Shown piece after piece: positions 23,059-34,041 of a DNA stretch of 64,000 bases. A program made the translations under genes and the position numbers. The notes under the pieces are model-generated. The model worked only from the letters and a program-made list of their open reading frames with translations. It did no database searches and was not told where the DNA came from. Source of the DNA: Anagrus nilaparvatae (taxonomy: Eukaryota > Arthropoda > Insecta > Hymenoptera > Mymaridae); the NCBI GenBank assembly GCA_022575985.1, contig JAKSXM010000007.1, positions 68,602,501-68,666,500 of the forward strand. The letters are read 5' to 3'. How positions within the stretch are numbered: position 1 is the first letter of the stretch; each line of letters begins with the position of its first letter.

Positions 23059-23838
23059 CACAGCTGCACAAAAAAAAGTTCTGATCCTGTAACTAGACCT
23101 ACCTACAGGTAAGTTTTTCGATGTCCTAAAACCGAATCTGAAGTCAGAATTCAGCCTACACCCTCAGATTTTGCCCTAGCTACCCCCAGCCACCCTCTAA
23201 ACCGACCCAAAAAGCAAAAATTTTACTATGTTCAAAAGTTAAAAAAAAAGTACATTAGTTACGTATTTTAATGTTCTAAAAACGAATTTGATGTCAGAAT
23301 TTACTTATCACCCTTATTTTTTGCCCTAGCTACCCCAATCACCCTCTAAACTGCCCCAGAGGGTGAATATTTTACTTTGTGCAAAAGTTATAAATATAGA
23401 GGGTAACTAAGCTAGCTGGGACAAAAACTAAGGATTATAGATAAATTCTGACTTAAAATTCGTTTTTAGAACATCAAAAAACGTAACTAAGATACTTTTA
23501 TTTATAACTTTTGCACAAAGTAAAATATTCACGCTTTGGGGCAGTTTAGAGGGTGATTGGGGTAGCTGGGGCAAAAAATAAGGGTGATAGGTAAATTCTG
23601 ACTTCAAATTCGTTTTAAGAACATCAAAATACGTAACAAATGTACTTTATTTTTAATTTTTGGACATAAAAAAATATTTGCTTTTTCGATCGGTTTAGAG
23701 GGTGGCTGAGGGTAGCTGGGGCAAAATCAGAGGCTGTAGGCTGAATTCTGACTTCAGATTCGGTTTTAGGACATCGAAAAACTTACCTGTAGATAGGTCT
23801 AGTTACAGGATCAGAACTTATTTTTTTGTGCAGCTGTG
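23059..23838. mobile_element. TTA-flanked palindromic MITE, 780 bp, nested
   Basis: Almost the whole element is one inverted repeat with its centre near 23400. The ends are CACAGCTGCACAAAAAAA and its mirror, and TTA flanks both (23056-23058, 23839-23841), consistent with a Harbinger-type target. Each arm has two or more diverged units of the form GAATCTGAAGTCAGAATT, TTTTGCCCTAGCTACCCC, CACCCTCTAAAC. It sits inside the 22.64-24.73 kb element, so it inserted later. Confidence 0.8.
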
Positions 23839-24734
23839 TTATTTCAAATGAATAAAACAATACAAATTATTTTGATGTGTAACAATTTTTTTATTTCACA
23901 ATATTTAACCAACAAGTCCGTTGAATTAAGACCCAATTTTTTTTTTCAAAAATTTTTTCACCAAAAAATCTCAAACTACTTTTTTTTTTTTTAAATTGGA
24001 TGTAATACCTCTTTTGTTTTCATGAAAATACTTATATCTGAAAGTACGATTTTTACTCAATATGTCGAATCTGATAATTAATTTTTTGAAAATTTTTTTC
24101 CCAAAATTTTCGTCACAAAAAAATACAAAAAACACCAAATTTTTTTTTCTTTTTGGACGTAGTACCTAATTTATTTCTATGAGAGTACTAGTTTTAGAAA
24201 GTTCGTTTATAGTAATTTTTTGGATCTGATACCGAATTTTTTCAAATTTTTTTTCTCATAATTAAAAAAACAAAAAAATCAAAAAAACTGCAATATTTTT
24301 TTTTTTTTCGGTGTAATACTTCATTTAGTTCCATGAAAGTACTTATATATTTGAAAATATTGTTTTTACTCGATATCTCGAATCTGATAATTAATTTTTT
24401 GAAAATTTGTTCCAAAAACTTTTAAAAGTTAATAGAAATGTATGTATGCTTGCATGCTTGTAATCGGTGATATCTGTGGCATATTGATGTATTAAGCTCA
24501 TTGTTTGAGGAACCTTAGTGCCAGCTAGTTGGCAGGGTATTTTTTGGTTCTTTTGGGCTATATCGCCCAAACATGATATAGCGTCAACTATTTAAAACTG
24601 GCCTTTTGAAAATGTAGGAAACCTTAAAAATCGTTTTTAGCGACCAAAAATACGTATAATCCGCTGGGTTGGATCCATATTATTACTTCGTTTAAAATTT
24701 TTGGATGCATTTAACATTGCTGGCGCCTTGACTA

Positions 24735-26760
24735 TATTTGTTTTTCAAATAATGTACTTTGTTGCAACACGTGTTGAATAAAGTATAAATTATTGTAACC
24801 TTATTCCTGAATTTACTATTTTGCTTTTACTTTTCTTAAAACCACCTTTTTCAATTTGTTATCATTTAATTAGTCCAATTCGAACTTCTTGGCATTTTAA
24901 TTATCAAGGTTGAGAACGAGGTTAGGTGTTTTTTAGATAATAATTTTTTGATCTTGAGAAGAAATTTCTTGATTCTGGTATTTTTGTTGATCAAAAATTT
25001 ACATTTTGCTAAATTAAGTTTTGATTTCCGCATCTTTGTATTATAATAAAAAATTTCTTATAAAATAAACACAGCATAAATTATTTTATTTCAGTATCTC
25101 ATATTTTATAAAATTACGTAGGTAAAAATAATATTTAGCGCCAAAAAACAGTAAAAAAAAAATATAAAATTTGCAATATTTAAATAAATTTACATCATTA
25201 TAATTAATTTAAATCCTAATAAAACAGTACATATGTAATTAATGTTACATCATTAAAGTAATTAATTGATCATTTTTATATTGCATCATTTTTTTAAACT
25301 AAAAAAAAAAATATAGAAATAAAATGCCAAAAGAAATGAAATTTTTTATTTTATTTATAATCTATGTACTTATATGGCAAAAAAAAAAATCATTAACTTT
25401 CTAATTTAAATAAATATATTCAAGTACATTGACGTTATTCCTTGAAACTTGTCACAAAAAATTCATCAACTCATCAAAAAAATCTTTATATTCTTAGTAT
25501 AATATAACAGATGCCAATCTTATAATTTTCTGTTCTTTCCTTTTTTTACGTTTGCATTAGCACGTTTTTTTTTTTTTAATATAGCAAAGTGTGTTAAACG
25601 CAAGTATAAAATACATTTTAGTGCATAATATCATAAATGTAATTTTATTACAGAAAATCTTGAAACGTTTTAATCTGCACATAGGCATATTAAAATTTTT
25701 TTTTTATTCCTGTTTTTTGTATGCATCTTATTATTTTTTATTTGATTTTTATTGCCAGTACTAATAAATTAATTATTTTATCACTACATATATGAGAAAA
25801 GAACCTTATATACTGAATGTGAATATTTTCGAATACAGCAAAATTTTTTAAGAACCTGCCTTTTTTTTCTTAAAATTATTTGAATAGTTTGTAGACGCAC
25901 TTTTTATCATTTATTGTCAGATAGAATTTTCTATTGGATTTTTAAGATCAGTAAAAAAGAATATCATCAATTTTCAACTAAAATGGCCTAGTTCCCCCCA
26001 AAAAAAGTAATTTTAATTAATTTTTATACATTTTAGGTGGCAACTCATATTGCATATTCAAGACCCAAAAGACTAAATCTTGAAAATCATAGAAAAATAA
26101 GCAAAAAAATTACTACGACGAGAAACGTGACCATTTTCGGTTAAGACAGATATTACATCTCACTGGGTTCAGTGACCCAAAAAATGTAAAACCTGATGGT
26201 ACGTTCCATAATGGATATAATAAGCGTCTGGAGACAGGGACTACGCCATAGTACTATATCTTCACATAATATATTCTTTTCAAAAAAGAAAATCAAAGGA
26301 ATTATTTTTTAAACTCAGTAATGCTTGAATAAAACAGCTGTTTCGAATTTCATAACCTGCACAATAAATAATTTAAAAGTACACCTGCTATTGTACATTT
26401 CGCTATTGAGTATTAACCGAGGTATTAACTATACCCTAAAAGAAATTCTTTTTTATTCCGCAGATCCGTTTTTCTGTAGATTACCGTATAAGAATGAGTT
26501 TTCGATTTAGTCAAATTTCGTTGATTTTGAAGTAAATTATTATTTTGATGTAAATAATTAAATTATTATTTAATTAATTTATACTTTAATTGTCAAAAAG
26601 CAAATTTGAATAATTAGTAAAATTAGATCATTGCCATCCTACTTCCTACGTTACTCATCAGAAGAAAAAAAAATTAAATAATTTGAAATAAACTATAATT
26701 TAATTCAATTAGATAACAACTGCTGTTTTATAATATAAAGAAGTAAATAATTCTTATTGT
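24735..26760. other. AT-rich non-coding DNA
   Basis: No gene is supportable. At 26165-26200 the phrase TTCAGTGACCCAAAAAA is another occurrence of the module seen in the 142-bp array. The 61-codon frame at 26325-26510 has no recognisable motif. Confidence 0.4.
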
Positions 26761-26769
26761 TTTATTAAC

Positions 26770-26850
26770 GCACGGAACATGTTCATAGGAAGGGGTACCC
26801 GGAAAAGTCCCTCTCAGCAGGGGGAGGGGGGGGGGCAAATGTGGCGTTTT
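26770..26850 (+). repeat. G-rich dispersed repeat fragment
   Basis: GGAACATGTTCATAGGAAGG then GGTACCCGG and a GGGGGAGGGG run followed by CAAATG match the dispersed repeat at 13.84, 35.7-35.9 and 51.3-51.6 kb. Confidence 0.5.
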
Positions 26851-26877
26851 TAGGTGGGTTCAATAATTGACTTGTGT

Positions 26878-27040
26878 TTTTTTAACATAGGAAGTGGAGA
26901 AATACATTACATAGGTAAACTGTTCAGCATCCGAACTGACAGTTAAAGACAATACCTTGCTATACCCACTAAAATTCCACTTCCTTCATACCTTATGCAA
27001 GTCAGCCCGGAACTGTTTATCAGATTACTTCGGATTGACT
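26878..27040 (-). repeat. SINE-like element, minus orientation
   Basis: Read on the minus strand it contains CAGTTCCGGGCTGACTTGC, then ATTTTAGTGGGTA, then GTTCGGATGCTGAACAG, then CTCCACTTCC and an A-run. The same order of phrases occurs at 61.97-62.16 and 62.47-62.58 kb, each with a poly(A) tail. It therefore looks like a retroposed short element or the 3' tail of a LINE; no tRNA-type promoter is evident. Confidence 0.55.
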
Positions 27041-27915
27041 TAAATATCCTCACTTATTGAAGATCCTTTCATTTCTTCTTCCATTTAGAGGATTCGCTGT
27101 CTTTCATTTAAAATTAGCCTGTGAGACAGGATTTTATCATTTTATTCCTAAATGAACTGTATAAATTTTGGTAATAATTTAATTTTTTGAAAGTTAAAAG
27201 TTGCTTCAAGCGGTTTCCTTCACTCTACTAGTTTTGAACATGCGGCAGCTAGTAAAAAAAAAAGTATAGGCTAATAGAAAAAGTATAGATAAATATTGTA
27301 TAAAATGATATAAGTTTATTATTTTAAAAATATATTCTGAGTGCTTCTAATAAAGAAATAATTTTTTTAATCATGAAAAAAAATTAATTTTTAAATTCGA
27401 TGAATTTCACCTTAATAAAACAGCTAAATTATGGCTAGTAATCGAAAACTTCCTCTTGCACGGTATTTGAAGGATTATATTTTTTTCTATTATTAAATAA
27501 TAATAAAATATTTTTTCTTTTGATATTAAATATTTCTTATTTCGAATTTTTTTTTCTTTACTCTTCTTTGATTCTAACGTTTTTCTTATAGACCTGCAAT
27601 ATTAACTTTTTTTTTAAATGAAAAAACCTTTTTTATGAGACTAGACCAGGGACTAAACGTATACGTATATGTGTATATCTAGCAAAAGTTGTAGTTCACA
27701 TTTATTCATTCACCTGTTCAAATTTACTTTTATTTCTGTTGCTTAAGAAAATCATGTTTCACTGCAAATTTACATTTACAAATCTACATTTGCCTTTAAT
27801 ACTCCTTCCATTTTTTCTAGTTGTTTTACGCAAACCGTATGTTTTTAGCTATCATGGGCTAGGCGTAATTATCAAACTAAAAAAAAACTCTAAAGATATA
27901 AATGAAAAAAAAAAT
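27041..27915. other. AT-rich non-coding DNA
   Basis: The 60-codon frame at 27739-27921 has no recognisable features. I see nothing else. Confidence 0.35.
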
Positions 27916-27919
27916 TGTT

Positions 27920-28068
27920 AACCACATTAAAAAAGATTTTATAAAATTTTAAAGATACCTCTGTTTTAAATAAAAATTTAATAGAATACGTAAGAATTGG
28001 TGAATTGAATAGTATACAAACTGTGACAGTAAAATTTTTCGATAGTCTCGAGATATTTTATAATTATT
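27920..28068 (+). repeat. Dispersed repeat shared with 46.2 kb
   Basis: ATTTTATAAAATTTT, AAGATACCTCTGTTT, AATACGTAAGAATTGGT and AAATTTTTCGATAGTCTCG occur in the same order as at 46205-46350, clearly homologous over about 150 bp. Confidence 0.7.
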
Positions 28069-28412
28069 ATTTTTATAATTATTAAATCAAAAATTGATTT
28101 CTTGGTTCAATTAATCATCGTTAAATTCTTAAAAAATTGATTTCGAGATATTTTAATTTTCCCTAAAAATTTTTTTAAATTTCATCAATTTAAAATTTTT
28201 TCTTGAAGCTTCTCGAAGCTTCTAGAAAGAATATCACTTTGTTACTTTATTATATTTAAGTTTTTTTAATTATTTTTATTACATATTTTTATGACTTCAA
28301 ATATATTTTATATCAATTCTTTTTTAATTAATTATTATTTATTATTATAAAAATATCTTAAACTAAATATCTAAAATATTAATTTACATATTTACTTACT
28401 TATAAACTAATT
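28069..28412. other. AT-rich non-coding DNA
   Basis: Nothing recognised. AAGCTTCTCGAAGCTTCT near 28205 is a local duplication. Confidence 0.35.
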
Positions 28413-29380
28413 AATGTGGGATTCATTGAAAAAGAGGAATTAATGCCTTTTTTCATAGTCGTTTCGCTCCACCACCATCATAGGGCATCATTAGATATAT
28501 TCGGGTGGTGGCTCCATATGATAACTACACTCTATCGTCTCCTTATTTCGCCTTATGTATGAACCGAAGCTCTGTAGCCTGGGTTTTTTTTCCGAGGGAG
28601 TGAAGAATGCATCTTACGCATATCCTTTGGCATCAGACCAAAGGATTATGTGGAGACTCCTTATTGCATTATCGACAATGAAATCATCGATCATAGTGAA
28701 CTACAATCCACGATTGCACGGCCAATGATGCAAGTTCCTACCCAATAAACTCCCCTGTCTATTACCTTTGACAAATATTGTCCCGGACCGGGACTCCCTG
28801 TTGAGGTATAACTTTAGCCCAGGACGTGCCGCCCGCAGATCTTTATCCACCTATCGGGCCTAAAAAATATAAAAAAATAAAATAAAAATCAACCCCATAA
28901 CTTGAAAAAGAATAATAAAATTGAAAATAAAAAAAAAATAATTAATTTAAATAATTAGATTCAAAAAACCCCACTTACCTGCTAGGAGGAGCGTTTCCTC
29001 TACTCGAGGAAACTCTCTTCCTGGTTTCTCTTCAGCGTGGTCTTTACGTACTCTGCTACCCTGTACTAGTTTTCGGTACTACGCAGCATTTCCTGGACCA
29101 CACTCTCCGGTCTCCACTCGCGAAAGGCTGGTCGCCCAAAGTTGGTGCGCTCAACACTATCCAACTCACCTGTGCAGTACAAGCACTGCGCTTTTCCTAC
29201 CTTGCCCCATTTGAAGAGCTGGCTACGGAAATATCCGTATCCAGATAGGAACTGGGTGAGGTAGAAATCGATCTCCCCGTGTCCCCGATAAACCCACACC
29301 CTAAGGTCGGTTATGAGCCTATGTATCCACCGTCCCCTTGAGTCACCATTCCATCGACGCTGCCACATATCGATAGTGCA
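28413..29380 (-). pseudogene. R1-clade LINE remnant, C-terminal and 3' part
   Basis: On the minus strand the stretch from 29368 reads MWQRRWNGDSRGRW, then HGEIDFYLTQFLSGYGYFRS, CLYCTG with a degraded DSVERTNF in place of the usual HTFF box, and REWRPESVVQEML. This is the conserved tail of R1-clade LINE ORF2 proteins with its terminal zinc-knuckle-like CxxC. A stop lies at about 29066, and weak homology continues to 28990. From 28860 to 28430 is non-coding, GC-richer LINE 3' sequence; CCGGGACTCCCTGTTGAGG matches a part of the 59.3-60.4 kb copy. The LINE is interrupted at 29388 by the hAT element and resumes at 34042. Confidence 0.8.
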
Positions 29381-29413
29381 GTAGCGTGTAGAGCATCACG
29401 AGACTACACAGTA

Positions 29414-29490
29414 CTGATTTTTCGAGACTCGAGACGATACGAGACTTTTACATCGAGACTCTCGAAAAGTCCCGAAAAGTCTCGAAATAT
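29414..29490 (+). repeat. Left subterminal GAGAC repeats of the hAT element
   Basis: CGAGAC or the related CTCGAAA/TCCCGAAA phrase occurs about eight times within 80 bp of the left end. In hAT elements such subterminal repeats are transposase-binding sites. Confidence 0.7.
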
Positions 29491-30083
29491 ATAATAGAAA
29501 TGAAGTTTATTTTGTGAAATTTAACACTTGCAAATTGTTTTTTTAATTTATATGTTACATAAATATTAGTTTGATTTTATATATCCATTAATAAAGGCAT
29601 TTTTTGAAATAATTTTCTACATAAAATATAAATAAATTAAATTATTTTAAAGCCGCCGTTCTAGATAAAAATTTTTTACTCCCGGAACGGTGACTTTAAT
29701 AAAAAAAGACAAATTTAAAATTTTCTAATTAAAAAAAAAAAAAATGATTTAAGAAAAATATTCAGTAATATGTGTATAGTAATATGTGTACAGCCCAGTT
29801 CTGGTCATTAAAAAAGATAAAACAAGAATTTAAAAATATGCAGGTTTACTACTAATTATTATTTTTTATCTAAAGCGAAAAATATCAATTATTCATTTAT
29901 AATACATTTATAAGCAAAATATTGAATCATAAAAGGACATTATTTAATAATAAGACATTTTTCAGTTAAATTTCTGATATTATTATTATTTTAGATTTTT
30001 TTTAGTATTAATATAAAATTTCTAACATAAATTATAACTATTGAATTATTAGTTATTTCTATTAATCGCCCATATTTTCTAAT

Positions 30084-30504
30084 ATATATTATTATTTTGA
30101 TTTCATTGACCTGTACTGGGCATAATTGTTAAATGGATTAAATATAAATTGTCCTATCTTGATATGTGTATGTTTTCAAATAACATCCCTTTTTTTATTA
30201 AGACATATCAAGCGGCAATATTATATAATTTTTAAATTCATTTAAAAATTATTTTTCAAAAATACGCGGTTTTTAATGTAGGTACAGAAGGTACCTGCAG
30301 CGTTTCGATCAGCACCAACACATAGATCTCCTCAGTGTGGCTGAGTGTGTTGGTGTGTGCCACAGACGCTGGTGTATTACGTCTTTTAATTTTTCTTATA
30401 TAGTGAACGAATGCCTATTTTATCACTTGCAAGATACTATAACAATTATTCTACTTTAACAATTATGCCCAGTACAGGTCAATGAAATCAAAATAATAAT
30501 ATAT
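30084..30504. mobile_element. Palindromic-end MITE inside the hAT element, 421 bp
   Basis: Fifty bases are perfectly inverted at the two ends: ATATATTATTATTTTGATTT then CATTGACCTGTACTGGGC then ATAATTGTTAAA. The core at 30285-30370 is GC-richer (GGTACAGAAGGTACCTGCAG and others). No target duplication outside the arms can be separated from the AT-rich flank. Perfect identity of the arms implies recent insertion or conversion. Confidence 0.75.
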
Positions 30505-30510
30505 AAATTA

Positions 30511-30720
30511 TAACAATTAAACTTTGAACAAGAAACCACCAATTTGCAATTTTAATATTAATCAAAATGTTCTTTCAATGTATCTTGGGTAGAATTGGCA
30601 CTTTTCAAACAAGGAATCATGAATCTGCAAATAGGGTTTTATAAAAGCTTTTAAAGCTTAACTTCACTAATTTACTTTCTTAAACTTGATTTCATCCACA
30701 AATTTAACATAAATTATTAT
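30511..30720 (+). repeat. Direct duplication, copy 1
   Basis: About 200 bp beginning AACTTTGAACAAGAAACCAC then CAATTTGCA and ending TTGATTTCATCCACAAATTT is repeated directly at 30723-30897, continuing at 31881-31905. Copy 1 holds an intact TTAA at 30680-30683 and so shows the empty site of the foldback insertion in copy 2. On the minus strand its end duplicates the last codons of the transposase. Confidence 0.85.
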
Positions 30721-30897
30721 GATTAACATATAAACTTTTAACAAGAAACCACCAATTTGCAAATTTTAATATTAATCAAAATGTTCTTTCAATGTATCTT
30801 GGGTAGAATTGGCACTTTTCAAACAAGGAATCATGAATTTGCAAACAGGGTTTTATAAAAGCTTTTAAAGCTCAACTTCACAGATTGTCTTTCTTAA

Positions 30898-31876
30898 CCC
30901 ATTTACGCCCAAGCGTAAACGGAAAGTCAAAAAAAAAAATTAGGTTCCCGTATAGATAGAGACTTTTAAATTACATGTCTATAGTAAAATTTCATGCTCT
31001 TACCGAATCTGAAGTCAGATTTTACTTACAACCTTTTCAAATGACCCAAAAAGAGGGGTAATTGAGGTGAAAAAGGGGCTAAAATAAAAATGACGGAAAA
31101 ATCAATATAAAAATAAAAAAATGATACTAAAAAACATTTAAAATTACTTATTTGTGCAAAAAACTTACATTTTTTAGGTTTATAGGATATTTAATTGGAT
31201 TTCAACCCTTATATTACAACTAAGGGTAGTTATCCCAAAAACTTCAAATATTGTTTTTTTAGTTCCAAATCGGTTCTAATAGGTAAATTTTACTCCTAAT
31301 TCCATTTTTTGAATTTGTTTTGAGCTAAAACGCTTCTGTAAGCGTAAAATTCTAAAATTTAGTTTCCTATATAAAAATAATAAATTCTATAAGTTCCATT
31401 TAGTCCTGATTACCCCTATTTTTACGCTTCTAGAAGCGTTTTAGCTCAAAACAAATTCAAAAAATGAAATTAGGAGTAAAATTTACCCATTAGAACCGAT
31501 TTGGAACAAAAAAAACAATATTTGAAGTTTTTGGGATAACTACCCCTAGTTGCAATATAAGAGTTGAAATCAAATTAAATATCCCATAAACCTAAAAAAT
31601 GTAAGTTTTTTGCACAAATAAGTAATTTTAAATGTTTTTTGGTATCAATTTTTTATTTTTATATTGATTTTTCCGTCATTTTTATTTTAGCCCCTTTTTC
31701 ACCCCCATTACCCCTATTTTTGGGGCATTTGAAAGGGTCGTAAGTAAAATCTGACTTCAGATTCGGTAAGAGAATAAAAATTTTACTAAAGACATGCAAT
31801 CTTAAAGGCTCTATCTATACGGGAACCTATTTTTTTTTTTTTACTTTCCGTTTACGTCCGCTTGGGCGTAAATGGG
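30898..31876. mobile_element. piggyBac-like foldback MITE, 979 bp
   Basis: The termini are CCCATTTACGCCCAAGCG and its mirror, and most of the element is one long palindrome with its centre near 31380. TTAA flanks both ends (30894-30897, 31877-31880) and the element starts with CCC, both as in piggyBac elements. The adjacent direct duplication supplies the uninterrupted TTAA site. Each arm carries ACCGAATCTGAAGTCAGATT, a motif also found in the 23.06 kb MITE. It inserted into the last codons of the hAT transposase. Confidence 0.85.
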
Positions 31877-31883
31877 TTAAAGT

Positions 31884-32819
31884 TGATTTCATCCACAAAT
31901 TTATGCAAAGAACGGCTGTTAACGATAAATCATTTAATGACGACCGTTTTTGTGTTAATACAAGTTCAGCTTCTGAAAACATTCTTTCAACTGGTACAGA
32001 TGTAGCCTGAATTCATCAATTGTAAAAGATACTTTAGAATTTTGCTGTTTTAAATATTTTTTTAGATTATCTTTCATTTTTCTGTATTCTTCAATTGTTT
32101 TGCGATGACAAATATTTTTAGATGGTAAATTAATATCAGATTGAAAAATTAATTTGAAGTAATTCTTCGTTACTTGGTCATCAAAAAATTGGAATGGTAA
32201 ATTCTTAAATGAAAGCCAGCATACGTGTAATCTGTCTCTTTCTGATTCAGTTGATACCTTATTCTAAAAACAAAAAAAAAACTAAGTTTAAAAAAAAATA
32301 TTTTTTAACGAGATTTAATATGGGCTGATATAAAAAGTTTTCTAAATATACTTACTTTAAAAGACAATTGCTTTTATTTTGGGTCCAACGTTTTTGTATT
32401 ATTCTTGATGCCAATTAAATCTGAATGCACAGATTTCAAATGTTTACGCATCCCTGAAGTATTCATGACTTTTCTTTTAATTTCAACTTTTTTTGAATTT
32501 TTTTCACAAATAACACAAATAGCAAATTTAAGATAATTTTTTTCAATAATTCTAAAAAACTGAGAGTAATTAATCTTTTTTTTTCATTTATACTATTTTC
32601 ATTTAAAGTGACACTTTCTGCACAATTTTTAATATTTTTTAACTCACTAAGCCCATTTTCTTCCTCACTATAAATTTCATCTTCATTTTCAGAAGATTCA
32701 GAAAGTCTAATTCTTTTATATTTATTACTTTTATCTTTAGCATTTACAGCTATATCACAAAAGCGTTTCATTTTTAAAAGCAGTTTATTTGTATAATATT
32801 TGTATAATAAATATTTCAC
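31884..32819 (-). pseudogene. hAT transposase, internally deleted
   Basis: The protein starts at one of the ATGs between 32819 and 32771 (MKRFCDIAVNAKDKSNK). An acidic serine-rich region follows, then a BED-type zinc finger, FAICVICEKNS...GMRKHLKSVH, at about 32527-32420 with its C-x2-C and H-x4-H ligands. A run of nine A near 32575 puts the finger one base out of frame. A likely intron follows (GTAAGT donor at 32355, TTTTTAG acceptor at 32264). The next exon reads LPFQFFDD...KVSFTIDEF, which includes the first catalytic Asp region. It then jumps directly to ATSVPVERMFSEAELVLT then QKRSSLN and LCINLWMKS, the C-terminal hAT dimerisation domain in another frame. The catalytic core between these is deleted. 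Confidence 0.85.
32264..32355 (-). other. Probable intron in the hAT transposase gene
   Basis: Minus-strand GTAAGTATATTT and a T-rich tract ending TTTTTAG fit spliceosomal donor and acceptor sites. Removing 92 bp places the BED-finger exon next to the NKVSTESERDRLH exon, although an in-frame stop lies shortly before the donor. Confidence 0.5.
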
Positions 32820-33146
32820 TAAAAAAATTAAAATTTTACTAATACTCTATAAAAAAATTTAACAAAAAATATGAATTACAGGAGCATCGGTAGTGCGACC
32901 CGTTTCATACTTTCATACTCGCACTAACGTAGCTTACTGTATTATACATTAAAAAGGTTCTATCTAACCTGAAGGATTATTTATTTTTTTCTTATATACT
33001 GTAATATATATTTGATTATATATATTATTAATACAGAATTTTTAATAAGTGATTAGAAGAACGCACGAACTAAAATAAACATTAAATGAATAGCCTAAGA
33101 AAACTATATGAAAACTATTAAATATTATTAAATTTTATTTTATTAA

Positions 33147-33672
33147 GGAGTTAGGAGGGTAAATAAAAATGATGACAGAACTGAATGAAACTGGAGAATT
33201 ATTAAATTTAAACATTTTTAAAGTTGAATAGAGCTTGGTTTTACCTTTGTTACCACATTAATTTTCATTTTATTGCAAATTAAAAATAGGCAGTTTAACA
33301 TTGCTCTTATGGAAATTCATATTTGGAGCTTACAAAAAGTATGATAGTGATGACACAGGGAGATGAAACTAATTAAATATCATAAATAAATTGTCAAAGA
33401 TTATATTTCCAATTTATTTTATCTAGGTTACCACATTCAATCATTAATTATTCGGTAAAAACCAAGTTTTATCAAGTAACATAACCTAAAATAATAATGT
33501 TTTTTCATAATTTATAAAATTAAAATAACTTTTTTTTGCAATAATATTACATAATAAACACATTTTTTAATATTTTTACGACTAATTTTATTTTAAACTG
33601 CAAATTATTTAAAAAAAATAGCATCGGTAATGTGGATATTGACTCAAATTTTCTATTTACCCTCCTAACTCC
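33147..33672. mobile_element. TTAA-flanked foldback MITE, 526 bp
   Basis: GGAGTTAGGAGGGTAAATA on the left is exactly mirrored on the right. TTAA stands outside both ends (33143-33146 and 33673-33676). The interior has no ORF. Like the element at 295-808 it starts GG after TTAA. It lies inside the hAT element, upstream of the transposase. Confidence 0.7.
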
Positions 33673-33892
33673 TTAATGTAAATAAATCTTAAGAAATTAA
33701 AAAGAGTATTACTGTAATTATATAAGCCGGTTTAAAATAAAAACATTTTGTATGTTTCCTATTTAATGATCATAAATAGCTGATAAAAAGTAAATAATAA
33801 TAAACTTTTTATTTACTTATTTATTTAAAACTGTGAACTACATAACATATAGTAAATGTAAATTTTTGTATATTAAAATTTTGAATAAAAAT

Positions 33893-34005
33893 TTTCGAGA
33901 CCAAGTCTCGATTTCGAGACGAGATCGAGACCGAGACCAAGATGCAGATCGAGACCGAGACCGAGACGAGACTACTCATAATTTTTCGAGACCGAGACGA
34001 GACTT
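33893..34005 (+). repeat. Right subterminal GAGAC repeats of the hAT element
   Basis: GAGAC with a GAGACC variant occurs about a dozen times in about 110 bp near the right end. The array reads as a dipeptide-like R-D repeat if translated, which explains the open frame at 33833-34066; that frame is not a gene. Confidence 0.75.
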
Positions 34006-34041
34006 ATCAAAATCTCAGTATCGTGATGCTCTAGTAGCGTG

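Larger units (their letters stand above)
22642..24732. mobile_element. TA-flanked foldback element, 2.1 kb
   Basis: The ends are inverted copies over about 170 bp: GTCAAGACGTCAGTAATG on the left, mirrored by CAGCAATGTT/GGCGCCTTGAC on the right. They share the inner phrases TTAAATGCATC, GGATCCAACCCAG and ACGTATTTTTGGT. TA stands outside both ends (22640-22641, 24733-24734). The interior holds a GT microsatellite, a nested 780-bp foldback element and diverged 'CTCGATATCTCGAATCTGAT' type tandem modules (23.9-24.4 kb) that match the 55.7-57.1 kb array. No transposase is encoded. A solo end is at 3.6-3.8 kb. Confidence 0.75.
29389..34033. mobile_element. hAT transposon derivative, 4.65 kb
   Basis: The termini are perfect 13-bp inverted repeats, TAGAGCATCACGA and its mirror. 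They are flanked by an 8-bp direct duplication GTAGCGTG (29381-29388 and 34034-34041). Both features are diagnostic of hAT elements. Repeated GAGAC motifs lie just inside both ends. The interior carries a minus-strand transposase remnant (31.88-32.82 kb) and three later foldback insertions at 30.08, 30.90 and 33.15 kb. It inserted into the R1-like LINE. Having lost the catalytic core, it cannot transpose by itself. Confidence 0.92.
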
